From Palaemon carinicauda (Eukaryota > Arthropoda > Malacostraca > Decapoda > Palaemonidae), in NCBI RefSeq assembly GCF_036898095.1, contig NC_090745.1:83936178-84000177 (forward strand): a DNA stretch of 64,000 nucleotides. Reading direction: 5' to 3'. The position numbers were made by a program, and so were the translations under genes. Position 1 is the stretch's first letter. Each line of letters starts with the position of its first letter. The notes under the pieces are model-generated. The model was not told the DNA's origin. It did no database searches and was given only the letters and a program-made list of their open reading frames with translations. This document shows positions 31,902 through 42,590 of this stretch, in pieces.

Positions 31902-33720
31902 AGTGCTTCCGGTGGGAGGAAGACTCCGCCAATTCCAGGATCGTTGGACCTTCGATCCCTGGGCACACAGCATCGTCAAGAAGGGACTAGGCTGGAGCTG
32001 GACACAACAACCCCCAGCCTTCCAGCAATTCTTCCAACAGTCAACCCCCCTCCTGGAAGAATATATCCTAGAACTCTTGAACAAGAAGGTGATCAGGAGG
32101 GTAAAGTCAACCAGGTTCCAAGGGAGACTATTTTGCGTTCCCAAGAAGGACTCCGACAAACTCAGAGTCATTCTAGACTTATCCCCCCTCAACAAGTTCA
32201 TTGCGAACAACAAGTTCAAGATGCTGACTCTTCAACAAATAAGGACCCTTCTGCCTCAAGGGGCCTACACGGTCTCCATAGACCTGGCGGATGCCTACTG
32301 GCACGTTCCAATGAACCATCACGCTTCCTCCTACCTAGGATTTCGACTCCAAAGGAAAAGTTATGCCTTCAGGGCCATGACCTTCGGGCTCAACGTGGCC
32401 CCACGGATCTTCACCAAGCTGGCAGACGCCATCGTCCAACAGCTCCGCCTTTGCGGCGTCCAGGTGATGGCTTACCTAGACGACTGGCTGGTCTGGGCGA
32501 CATCGCCCGAAGATTGTGTAAGATCCTGCAACAAAGTCACCCAGTTCCTAGAATATCTGGGATTCAAGATAAACGCCGAGAAATCTCGCCTTTCTCCAGC
32601 TCAGAAGTTCCAATGGTTGGGAATCCATTGGGATCTTCAGTCACACCGCCTTTCCATCCCGCAGAAGAAAAGGAAGGAAATACTGTAGCAGGGTCTGTCG
32701 GAAAACTGCTGAAATCCAAACGGATCTCAAGACGACAGCAGGAACAAGTTCTAGGCTCTCTACAGTTCGCCTCTGTGACAAACCCAGTGCTTTGCGCACA
32801 GCTAAAGGATGCCGCGGGAGTTTGGAGACGTTCTGCATCCATCGCTCGAAGAGACCTCAAGAGACGGCTCCCAAACAGACTTCGCTTACTATTAAAGCCG
32901 TGGTCGGAAGCAAAGGCCCTGAAAAGGTCCATTCCTCTTCAACACCCGCCTCCATCGCTCAACATCCACACGGACGCTTCACTGGAGGGTTGGGGAGGTC
33001 ACTCTCACCAACGACAGGTTCAAGGAACATGGTCTCCCCTATTCAAGACGTTTCACATCAACATCTTGGAGGCCATGGCGGTCCTTCTCACCCTGAAGAA
33101 ACTCTCTCCGCCTCCCTCGATCCACATCCGTCTGACTCTGGACAACTCGGTGGTAGTCAGATGTCTCAATCGTCAGGGCTCGAGATCGTCCCAGATAAAT
33201 CAGGTACTTCTTCCAATCTTTCGTCTGGCAGAAAAGAAGAAATGGCACCTGTCTGCAGTTCACCTACAAGGATTCCGCAATGTGACGGCCGACGCTCTAT
33301 CACGGACAAACCCAACAGAGTCGGAATGGTCTCTAGACGCAAGATCATTCTCCTTCATCTCTCACCAAGTCCCGGAACTTCAGATCGATCTCTTCGCAAC
33401 GAGCGACAACAATCAACTTCCTCGATATGTGGCCCCGTACGAGGACCCCAAGGCAGAAGCAGTGGATGCCATGTCACTGGATTGGGACAGATGGTCCAGG
33501 ATATACCTGTTCCCTCCCCCCAACCTTCTGCTGAAAGTCCTCTCCAAACTGAGAACCTTCAAAGGGACAGCGGCCCTAGTGGCTCCCAAGTGGCCCCGGA
33601 GCAATTGGTACCCCCTGGTCCTGGAGCTGCAGCCCATGCTGATCCCCCTCCCGGGCCCAGTTCTCTCTCAGCAAGTACAGAAGTCGACTGTCTTCGCATC
33701 ATCACTGAAAGTCAGGGACC
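31902..33720 (+). pseudogene. A1 reverse transcriptase, RNase H and methyltransferase-like region
   Basis: Lies in the +1 frame relative to gag and overlaps its end; no ATG precedes the first RT block, so frameshifting or another mechanism is needed. RT blocks: GRLFCVPKKDSDKLRVI, VSIDLADAYWHV, FGLNVAPRIFTKL, MAYLDDWLVW. At 32681-32687 a TACTGTA replaces TA of A2 and shifts the frame before RNase H (IHTDASLEGWGGHS, TLDNSVVVRCLNRQG, NVTADALSR). The methyltransferase-like part has LQIDLFATSDN and IYLFPPP, then LVAPKWP. Confidence 0.9.
32681..32687 (+). other. 5-bp insertion TACTGTA, footprint 1
   Basis: A1 reads GGAAATACTGTAGCAGGG where A2 reads GGAAATAGCAGGG. Matches TA-CTG-TA, the canonical residue of Tc1/Sleeping Beauty-type excision. 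Shifts RNase H out of frame with RT. Confidence 0.75.
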
Positions 33721-34710
33721 TTCATCTCATGATTTTCTCTCCCTGGCCGCAAAGAAAAGGTTTGGGATCTCGAAGAAAAGTCTAGACTTCCTCGAGGAAT
33801 ACAAGACTGAATCCACACGACGGCAATACGAATCTTCCTGGAGAAAGTGGGTCTCGTTCGTCAAAGCAAAAAATCCTACGGAAATCACCACTGATTTTTG
33901 CATGTCCTTTATTCACCTTCATGGACAAGGCTTAGCAGCCAACACGATTTCCACCTGCAAATCGGCTTTGACTAGACCACTACTGTACGCTTTCCAGATT
34001 GATCTGTCCAGCGATATCTTCAATAAACTGCCAAAGGCATGCGCTAGACTACGCCCAGCATCTCCGCCAAAACCTATCTCCTGGTCCCTAAACAAGGTGC
34101 TCCATTTTGCCTCTAACCTGGACAATGATTCGTGCCCTCTCAAGGACCTGACTCAAAAAGTTATCTTCCTTTTTGCTCTCGCCTCGGGAGCCCGAGTCAG
34201 CGAAATAGTGGCATTATCAAGAGACGAGGGTCATATCCTGTTCGCAGATACAGGAGAACTTACCCTCTTTCCTGATCCGACGTTTCTCACAAAAAATGAA
34301 TCACCCACCAAGAGATGGGGCCCCTGGAGAATCTGCCCCCTGAAGGAAGATGTCTCTCTATGCCCAGTGGAGAGTCTTAAGGTCTATCTTCGAAGAACTT
34401 CAGACTTCGGTGGAGGTCAACTCTTCAAAGGAGAAACATCGGGCAGCGACCTGTCACTGAAACAAATAAGAGCGAAAATCACCTACTGTACTTCATTCGC
34501 AGAGCGGATCCTGACAGTACACCCACAGGTCATGATCCCAGAAAAGTCGCGTCTTCTCTGAATTTCTTCCAGAGTATGGATTTCGAAAGCCTCAAGAGCT
34601 TCACAGGGTGGAAATTGTCGCGCGTTTTCTTCAAGCACTACGCAAAGCAAGTGCATGAAGTTAAACATTTCGTGGTAGCCGCAGGTAGTGTTATGAAACC
34701 TGCCGTTTAA
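33677..34710 (+). pseudogene. A1 tyrosine recombinase, one 5-bp frameshift
   Basis: TEVDCLRIITES start; N-terminal block TRRQYESSWRKW; first Arg in GARVSEIVALSRDE. A TACTGTA insertion (34484-34490) shifts the frame inside KITY-FIRRADP. After it GHDPRKVASS and the nucleophile KHYAKQ are intact in the original frame. All catalytic residues are present, so the insertion is the only clear lesion here. Confidence 0.9.
34484..34490 (+). other. 5-bp insertion TACTGTA, footprint 2
   Basis: A1 reads CACCTACTGTACTTCATT where A2 reads CACCTACTTCATT. Same TA-CTG-TA structure as at 32681. Confidence 0.75.
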
Positions 34711-35556
34711 CTCTGCATAGAACAGCGAGTTACTTGGGACTTTAACTCTACAGGTGCCTATGTTGACCCTTGTGTGATACATAGTGATTTCATGGACACT
34801 TAGTGTTTCTAATAGACTGTTCTTATCAAGGTGAAATGTCATAGACTTCACATGAGTGCCACATGCCCTAGGGCATGATGTGTTTTTTCTTTGAAAAAGA
34901 CTGACGTTCCTCCGGAACTTGTGTTTCTAAAAGTGAAATTTCTTTCAGATTCAAGATTGAAGTCTTTTATTTTCTATGTACATTATTCTTATTATTGTAA
35001 ATTAACTTTACACCTTTTATTGCAATTATTATTACTATAACCTGCAATTTATGAAATAAAATGTCTATTTTATTACATGTGCGTCTCTCTCCGCTCCTAT
35101 TACCATTATGAAATACATGATTGTCATAGTTTCATTTACCCCTTTCCTTTGGAATGAGAAGAATAATATAAATTATCTGTATTATATACTCACCCATGCT
35201 GTGTAATATTCCTACTTGAATGCTTACCTTCGTCCTGCCTTCGAGACCAGATTGATCTCTAATCCATGGAGTATAGTGATTAATTATCACTTGTCTACAC
35301 TTGAGAATATTTCTACCCGAATATTAACCTTCTGTCTTGTCTCCGAGTCCTGCACGAACTCTCCGCAGGGTGAGTAGCCCTTCAATGACCACTTCGGATT
35401 TTGGTATAATCCGCCGGGACTTCTCTGCTAGGGGGGCAGGAAGCTGGATCCCCACGGAACCTCTACCGAGGTCACATTACATACCTCTATTCGGAGCCCT
35501 TGGCACTTACTTTAAAAAGGGGAAATTTTCCACGATACATTAATTCTCTGGTACAC
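34711..35556 (+). other. A1 3' untranslated region
   Basis: No gene. Possible polyadenylation signal AATAAA at 35055-35060 in the same context as A2 52374-52379 (minus). Confidence 0.65.
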
Positions 35557-35650
35557 TTCCATCAGGACGTCATGGCTTGAGCCCAAAAAACGGAATTTGA
35601 GCGAAGCGAAAAATCTATTTTTGGGTGAGATAGCCATGACGTCCTGATGG
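35557..35650 (+). repeat. A1 internal complementary region
   Basis: 35557-35590 (TTCCATCAGG to GCCCAAAAAA) complements the left terminus; 35585-35650 (AAAAAACGG to CCTGATGG) complements the right terminus. The arms share six A (35585-35590), the presumed recombination core. Confidence 0.92.
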
Positions 35651-35737
35651 ACCCTCCCGTCTATTCTAGTCCAGCCTTTCAGGTCCCGCCCTGTCCTGCT
35701 GTATCATGGAGATTAGCAAGGAGCTGGCATCAGGGTG

Positions 35738-36122
35738 AGGACGGACGTGACGTCATTTAGCAATGGCGCCCATTTGTTTACGTTTCGAGTACCAAAAGCA
35801 GCCACGGATGAGTGTAACTGTGGAACGGCTCCCCAGTTATTCTCCACCTTTCCATATCGAAGTGTTAACTCTATATGGGGTGAAGATAGCTATGTGGCGT
35901 GTTAATACATATGTCCCCTGTTGATATACGATATCCTAGAGGGAAACCTTTAGGGTACTTGCACCAGAAGTTAGAATTCTGTGATAACCTGTGGTTTAAT
36001 TCTCTGGGAATATCCTTGTAGTTAAATATACCCAAGGAAGCTACCGAAGGAACCTTCCATCAGGACGTCATGGCTATCTCACCCAAAAATAGATTTTTCG
36101 CTTCGCTCAAAATCCGTTTTTT
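35738..36122 (+). repeat. A1 right inverted terminal repeat with right-specific tail
   Basis: 35738-36080 mirrors the left ITR. The last 41 bp before the T-tract (TATCTCACCC to CAAAATCCG) have no counterpart at the left end, so the termini are asymmetric. Confidence 0.9.
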
Positions 36123-36760
36123 AACTGAGCACCAGAGGTTGTCTGCTTGTTCTCTCAGGCATTTGGACGCGTGCAGATAAAAATTTTAGAGCTCTCACTG
36201 GTCAAAGGCCTCTCTCCTTTTCCCGTCCAACTAAGTGAGATAGCTCTGGGATGGTAAAAGATTTTGGCCAAGGTCGATAAGGATTATAGTTTTTGGCGAG
36301 AAAGCCTAGCTGAAGGGAGCAAACTGTATTGTGTCCATTAAAGCCAACCTTCTTGCTGATGGCTTGTAACCCTCCTATTCTTTTGGCTGTAGCCAATGCA
36401 ACTAGGAATAGAGTCTTTTTGGTAGGATCCTTCCAAGATGTCTTGTCAAAGGGTTCAAACCTACTTGAGGTAAAAAAGGCCAGGACTACATCCAGGTTCC
36501 AAGAGGGGGTTGGATTGTCCTTTCTCTTAGCGGTCTCAAAAGTTCTAATGAGATCCGAGAGATCCTTGTTACCTGACCCGTCAATGTGTCTCTGACAAAA
36601 GACGGAGGCTAACATGCTGCGGTAACCCTTGATGGTAGGCACCGCCAGCTTCTCTTTTGTTTGCAGATGCAACAGAAAGTCTGCTATTTGGGCTATAGAA
36701 GTACTGGTAGAGGAAAATTGTTAGTCATGCACCATTCTCTAAACCCATCCCACTTGGAAT
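36123..36760 (-). pseudogene. C2 tyrosine recombinase, N-terminal half
   Basis: Contains PTIKGYRSMLASVF, GSGNKDLSDLIRTFE, WNLDVVLAFF and the first catalytic Arg region LATAKRIGGLQAI (Glu of the usual RVGE changed to Gly). Ends at the A1 insertion in TCTGGTGCTCAGTT; continues at 27222. Confidence 0.85.
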
Positions 36761-36959
36761 GGTAAACTCTAATAGTGGATGTCCTTCTAGCTCTCGCGAT
36801 AGCTCATGCAGCTTCCCTTGAAAAGCCCTTCGCTCTTGCCAGCTTTTCGATAGTTGAAAAGGCAGTCAGATTGAGAGCGGGGAGATTCTTATGGTAACTC
36901 TCTATGTGTGGCTGTTTGAGTAGATCGCTCCGACTTGGTAACGTTCTGGGGGTATCTAC

Positions 36960-37214
36960 CAGCCACTCCATCACTTCTGCAACCTAAGGTCTCATGGGCC
37001 AAAACGGAGCTATCAGGGTCATGCGGGCGTTATGCGATTCCTTGAACTTTTTCAGGACTCTGTCCAGGATCTTGAATGGTGGAAAAGCGTACACGTTTAG
37101 GTCACCCCAGTCCAAAAGAAAAGAGTCCACTGCAGCTGCTTCCTGGTCTGGGACTGGAGAGTAATACACTGGCAACCTCTTTGTCATCTGTGTAGCGAAG
37201 AGGTCTATCGAGGG
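36960..37214 (-). pseudogene. C2 methyltransferase-like segment
   Basis: SIDLFATQMTKRLPVYY, VYAFPPFKILD and LIAPFWPMR, open from 37214 to 36984. Separated from RNase H by the 640-bp repeat. Confidence 0.8.
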
Positions 37215-37856
37215 TTATTATTATTATTATTATTATTAAATGCTAAGCTACAACCCTAGTTGGAAAAGCAGGATGCTATAAGCCCAGGGGCCCCAACAGG
37301 GAAAATAGCTCAGTGAGGAAAGGAAACAAGGAAAAATAAAATATTTTAAGAATAGTAACAATATTAAAATAAATATATCCTATATAAACAATAAAAACTT
37401 CATCAAAACAAGAGAAAGAGAAACTAGATAGAACAGTGTGCCTGAGTGTACCCTCAAGCAAGAGAACTCTAACCCAAGACAGTGGAAGACCATGGTACAG
37501 AGCCTATAGCACTACCCAAGACTAGAGAACAATGGTTTGATTTTGGAGTGTCCTTCTCCTAGAAGAGCTGCTTACCATAGCTACAGAGTCTCTTCTACCC
37601 TTACCAAGAGGAAAGTAGCCACTGAACAATTACACTGCCGTAGTTAACCCCTTGGGTGAAGAAGAATTGTTTGGTAATCTCAGTGTTGTCAGGTGTATGA
37701 GGACAGAGGAGAATCTGTAAAGAATAGGCCAGACTATTCGGTGTCTGTGTAGGCAAAGGGAAAGAACCGTAACCAGAGAGAAGGATCCAATATGGTACTG
37801 TCTGGCCAGTCAAAGGACCCCCTAACTCCCTAGCGGTAGTATCTCAACGGGCAACA
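37215..37856. repeat. Short interspersed repeat, copy 2 (longest, about 640 bp)
   Basis: Starts (ATT)7-like, then GCTAAGCTACAACCCTAGTTGG and AAGCCCAGGGGCC; the 3' part ends GCGGTAGTATCTCAACGGG. Splits the C2 RNase H/MT reading between TSLW and SIDLFAT. The length suggests a non-autonomous element rather than a simple tRNA-type SINE. Confidence 0.7.
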
Positions 37857-38440
37857 ACCAAAGGCTGGTGCACACCTCGTGATGTAGGGTCCACTCTGTA
37901 GTTAGAACTTGTCTACCTCTGCTGAGAAGGTCCACCCTGCTTTCGTTCACAGTAGTAGATCTCTCGCAGCCTAGTAAAGTGAGTCTGAACGAGTGCCTTC
38001 CTGCTACTTGATGTAGGCCAACGCTGAGGTGTTGTCTGCGTTGACCTGAACTAATTTTCCTTAGACTTCCATCTAAAAGTATATCAGTGCTAGGTGAATG
38101 GCCACTAGCTTTTTGATGTTTATGTAACATTCCCACTGAGACTCTTCCCACAGACCCGATATCTCGGCCTTCCCCAGTGTTTCACCCCACCTCAAGTCTG
38201 AGGCGTCGGAATACAACACTAGGTTGGGGTTCCTCTAATAAAGTTCGAGGCCTTCCAGGAGTTTGTTGGTATCGTGCCACCAACTCAAGTGATTGCTGAT
38301 CTCCAGAGGAATCGGCAACCACTTTTCTAGACCTTGACCTCTCGTCAAACATTTGCAAGATGGAATTGAAGAGGCTGTAAATGAAGTCTCCCCAGGGATA
38401 CGAACTGCTCGATCGATGAGAGGGTACCAAGTGGACTCAT
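37857..38440 (-). pseudogene. C2 RNase H, degraded
   Basis: Recognisable pieces: the SDASDLRWG-like start near 38220-38180, a QVNADNTSALAYIK-like block near 38050-37990 and RVDLLSRGRQVLTTEW (37950-37900). Several frame breaks. Identified mainly by position and similarity to C1. Confidence 0.65.
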
Positions 38441-38449
38441 CCATTCTCC

Positions 38450-39020
38450 TACCGAGCAGGACCGTATCTCAAGAAGTGTCTCAACTTTTCTAGGCAGTCT
38501 AGAAAGCATTACTGGGCTGGAAAAGCCCGAAAAACCACTGACTGAATGCTCATCCCCAGGTAGATGATGTTTTGCGAGGGAGTCAGTTGAGATCTTACCA
38601 GGCTCACCACTAGACCTAGCCGTTGCGTCAAGGACATTGTAATTTGAAGACCCTCCAGACACTTTTCTTGCGACCTGGCTCTGAGTAGCCAATCGTCCAG
38701 GTACATTGATATCTGTATTCCCTTCAAATGTGGCCAGCAAACCACGTTGACAACCACTCGGGTGAAAACGTAGGGAGCCGTGCTCAGTCCAAAACAGAGT
38801 GCTTTGAACTGATAAGTAGTTTCTTGGAACACGAATCTCAGAAAATTTCTGTAGCTCGGGTGTATTGGGATGTGGAAATACGCGTCCTGCAGATCTAACG
38901 ACACCATCCAGTCTCCCTGTTTGGTGCCTGCAAGGACTGACGCAGAAGACTCCAAGGAAAACTTGACTTGCTCATGAACTTGTTCAGAGGACTTATGTCC
39001 AGAACAGGTCTCCAAACCCG
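38450..39020 (-). pseudogene. C2 reverse transcriptase
   Basis: Open from 39015 to 38509 with VKFSLESSASVLAGTKQG, MVSLDLQDAYFHIPIH, FGLSTAPYVFTRV and ISMYLDDWLLRARS. This polymerase core is intact, but upstream and downstream parts are in other frames. Confidence 0.87.
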
Positions 39021-39024
39021 AGTT

Positions 39025-41290
39025 CTACGGAACTAGAAAAAGTCTGTTGTAAAATCCTTCTGACGAGAGGACTTCTACCACTTCTATTGCTGCTTTGGAC
39101 AGTATCTGGTTAACCTGCTGCTGCAAGAGCTGCTGCCAGTAGTGGAATACTTGTGTCTGGAGATTGAGTTCACTTTTGGGTTTTGGTTGCTGTTTGGGGT
39201 TAAGAGGTTGACCTCCAGCAGCCATTCTCTGTCCTCTTCTAGGCAAGCTCTCCCACGAAAGGGCTGACGCGTGGGAGGAGCTTCCTTCTCCTTCCTGGCT
39301 ACAAGGATAGTCGGAAGCACTTCTTCGCAGTCCTTTGCAATCAGATCTAGCATTGCTTGTGCGTAATAGCTGCCTATAAGTCCTTCACTAGCTCTGAAGG
39401 GAAGAGGAACTTTGCTGTGAAAAAGTTGTGAGTTCGACCGACCCGCCCCTCGCAGTGTCTGCGAGGACTCCTAGAGTCCAGTCCATCAAGCTGAAGACCT
39501 CAATTGTTCTGAAGATGCCCTTCAGCAAGTGATCCATCTCCGACATGGACCGCATCACCTTAGCCTTAGTCATGGCTGAACTATGTGAGGCGTTAACGAA
39601 AAGGAGAAGTCTCCTTGGGGGAAGGTAGGAACTTCCAAACCGAGAATCTCCCCAGGCTTGTGCCACACATGGGATCTAGAAGCCAAGCTCGTAGGGGGAA
39701 AGGAAAAGGTTGTCCTTCCTTATTCTTTCTCTTGAGAATCCAATCGTTCAGAGTCGAAAAAGACCTCTAGACCGATCTGGTTAACACTGTTTCCTTGAAA
39801 GAAGAAGATTCCTGGGGTCTACCCTTCAAAAACTGCGAGGACGGGCTCCGATGTACAGCCTGCTGAAAAGTCCTCCGGATAAAAGTCCGCCAGAATTGCA
39901 AGTAATCTTCAAGATCTGCTGCATGAAGAGTTTACTGCATTTTCTCTTCTGAGATCTATCCTAGCATACCTGATAAGGAAGCAGGCTTCATAGGTTTAAT
40001 GCCTTATTTGCTAGTATTCCTTGAGAGACTCCGCGATCCACCCAGGATGGCTGTAAAAGTCTCTGTGGGACAGGCACATCCTCTAAAAGGTTACAGATCT
40101 CCAAAGGAGAACGAGTGGGAGAAAAACGCACACCTCGCCTTGCATGCTTGCGTCACGCATGTGTTCAGCATGCTACGAGGAAGAGTCATGCTGCGTCCAG
40201 CATGTCTCGAGGGAGAGTCATGTTCAAGCGCTTCCAGCATAAGTCCATCATGCTGCAAGGAAGCGTCAACATAGCGACCCGCATGCTGCGAGGGTAAGTC
40301 CTGCTCGCGTGCGTCCCGCATGCTGTATGTTTACAGCATGACGCGAGGAAGCGTTAGCTGCGTGTCCAGCATGTCGCGAAGGAGAGACAACTGCTTGTCT
40401 ATCATGATGCGGGGACAAGTCCTGACTGCATGCGTCCAGGTTGCTGCAAGCTTCCAGCGTGCTGCATGCGTCTAGCATGCCGCGAGGGAGAACCTTGCCG
40501 CCTCCCGTAACGCGTCCAGATCGCTGCGAGGGAGCATCCATGAGCGCTGCAGCTCGTGTGCGTTCTTGCCGCGAGAGCGCGCTTGGAACTACGACATACA
40601 AGATCCTGACGCGGGGGAGCGTCCTGCTCGCTTGTGTACAGTATGCGTTCAGCTCGCGTGCATCCAGCATGCTGCATGTGTCAAGCATGCTGTGAGGGAG
40701 CGTCAAATTCCTTGCCGCCTCCCGTAACGCGTCCAGATCGCTGCGAAGGAGCGTCCATGAGCGCTGCAGCTTGCGTGCGTTCTTGCCGCTAGAGCGCGCT
40801 TGGAACCAAGACGTTCGCGATCATGACGCGGGGAAGCGGCCCGCTGGCATGCGTCTAGCATACTGCGAGGAAGCATCCTGCTCGTGAGAGTCCAGCATGC
40901 TGTGAGGGAGCGTCAAGATCTATACCGCCTCCCGAAATGCGTCCAGATCGCTTGTGAGGGAGCGATCTCGACGCTCGGTTCCATGACGAGCAACTCTCTT
41001 GTCTAGGAGGAAGGGAAAACATAAAACGGCAGTCTCGTCTAGGAGCTGCGTCAACTGACGGCGAGGATAACAATTTTACTTCGCCTTTCCAATGGCGAGG
41101 GCAAGCGTATCCTGGGATGCGTCAACAGGATCGCTCGAGGGGAAGTTTGTTCGCTGATCAAGGTCTGACATCTCCCTTAGCCTTTCGACTTTCCTTCTCC
41201 CAGGGGTTGGGGAGCATGGAAGAGGTCCCAGGCTAGGAGTATGACGGACAGGAACGAACGCACCCTCCACTGCACTGCGTCATGCTTACG
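39025..41290 (-). pseudogene. C2 gag-like region
   Basis: C-terminal pieces at 39246-39025 and 39666-39388 (SEMDHLLKGIFRTIEVFSLMDW, matching C1 gag). The N-terminal piece (41270-41076) matches C1 gag near 24500 (HTPSLGPLPCSPTPGRRK). Between them, 40100-40970 is an expanded repeat domain. Disrupted by several shifts. Confidence 0.6.
40100..40970 (-). repeat. GC-rich higher-order tandem repeat in C2 gag
   Basis: Short units built on GCATGCTGCGAGGGAGCGTC, organised into a longer period: the block CTTGCCGCCTCCCGTAACGC starts at 40494 and 40711 and recurs degenerated at about 40921, so the period is roughly 210-217 bp. Minus-strand peptide is rich in SRHAG/QHAG. Confidence 0.8.
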
Positions 41291-42033
41291 AGCCACTGAA
41301 CACTAGTACTTTTAACTATTTCACATTAGACCATAATAAATCTGCCCGTTGCGAGAGATTGTACTCTTTCGCCAAAGGCTAGAAATAAAATACAATAGGT
41401 TATATGATTAATATCAGTATTCTCAAAATCGAAAAATTAAATAACGATACAAAGTACTGTATTGTGAAACTATAACGATCGTCAAGAGTACTACATAGCG
41501 TAAATTGACTGTAAGCTCGTGAAAACTCTATATAAATCGAAAATTAACTGAAGGAATTATACTAATAGGACAAATATAGACTTAAAAATAATATATTTCC
41601 CTATATTATAAAAATTAAAATACTTATGCTTCGTAAGTTAATATTTTAACATTTCTTGCAAGAAAAGGAAAATAATTCACATATTTGCAAGTCATACTAC
41701 ATAGATTACGTCACAGGATTGTGACGTCATAGCGATGGCAGACTGATTTCCTTCAAGGCATTCAGATCTCACCCTGCTAAGACTTTACGTCACATGATTG
41801 TGACGTCATAATGTTTAAATGTTTTCCCTTCCATTATATCTTTAAGAGTTGTTCGTTAGTTAATAAAGTAGGGGGGAAAAATTCCTTGATCCTATCCATT
41901 TCAATCTTACGAAAAAAGAGAAGAAAACAAAAACACACTTGCCCTCTGCTACATACTGTGTGGGAATCAAGAGCAGCTTGAAAGCCGGTCTAGCCCTACA
42001 CACAAAGAATAACAACAGAGGAGCCATCTTGAA
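41291..42033 (-). other. C2 leader with paired CRE-like sites
   Basis: AT-rich, no gene. TGACGTCA at 41722-41729 and 41801-41808, each preceded by TTACGTCA, as in C1. The leader resumes at 50624 after B2. Confidence 0.55.
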
Positions 42034-42390
42034 AATAAACGGATTTTGAGCGAAGCGAGAAATCTATTTTTGGGTGAGATGGCCATGTCGTCCTGATGGA
42101 AGTTCCTAAAGGGTAGCTTCCTTGGGTATATTATAAATATGGCAATATTCCCAGAGAATTTACCTTAAGGTACCCAGAATTCTAACTCCTGGAGCGAATA
42201 TCCCTAATAAAAGAACCAGGGATATCGCGAAATGTCAGAGGACGTATTCTTGACACGCCACATAGCAATCTGCACCCCGAACAGAGTTAACACTTCGAAG
42301 GGGTCAATTGGCAAGAAAACGAAAACGAGAAAGAAAGGAGAGCCGCTCGCAAGGTATCTCTCCTCTCCCATTTCGTAAGCGTGCATTGCG
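42034..42390 (-). repeat. B2 right inverted terminal repeat
   Basis: AAACGGATTTTGAGCG terminus, GGCCATGTCGTCCTGATGG, then the ITR body matching 50285-50600 inverted. Confidence 0.87.
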
Positions 42391-42495
42391 CCGCTCACGG
42401 CGCCATCTGTATTCCTTGTAGCGATATACGAGGTGCTACAGATACTGTATGTAGGGAGGGGACCTACAGCCCTTTAAAAGAAAGGAAAGGGCGGG

Positions 42496-42590
42496 TCCAT
42501 CAGGACGACATGGCCATCTCACCCAAAAATAGATTTTTCGCTTTGCTCAAAATCCGTTTTTTTGGGCTCAAGCCATGTCGTCCTGATGGA
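42496..42590 (-). repeat. B2 internal complementary region
   Basis: TCCATCAGGACGACATGGCC to AAAATCCG, then seven T (42557-42563), then GGGCTCAAGCCATGTCG: both termini joined in complement. Confidence 0.9.

Larger units (their letters stand above)
27223..36122 (+). mobile_element. DIRS-like A1 (family A), inserted in the C2 recombinase
   Basis: Complete plus-strand element of about 8.9 kb: left ITR, leader exon, 2.3-kb leader, gag, RT-RNase H-MT, YR, 3' UTR, ICR and right ITR. The left terminus is five T (27223-27227) then GGGCTCAAG; the right terminus is ...CTCAAAATCCG then six T (36117-36122). The ITR arms differ at about five of 330 positions by my count. Gag has a deletion and a nonsense codon; RT/RNase H and YR each have a 5-bp TACTGTA insertion. 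Confidence 0.93.

Noticed and set aside
27223..36122. LTR retrotransposon or retrovirus-like provirus
   Set aside because: Termini are inverted, not direct, repeats; there is no aspartic protease or DDE integrase; a tyrosine recombinase and ICR are present instead. No envelope gene was seen.
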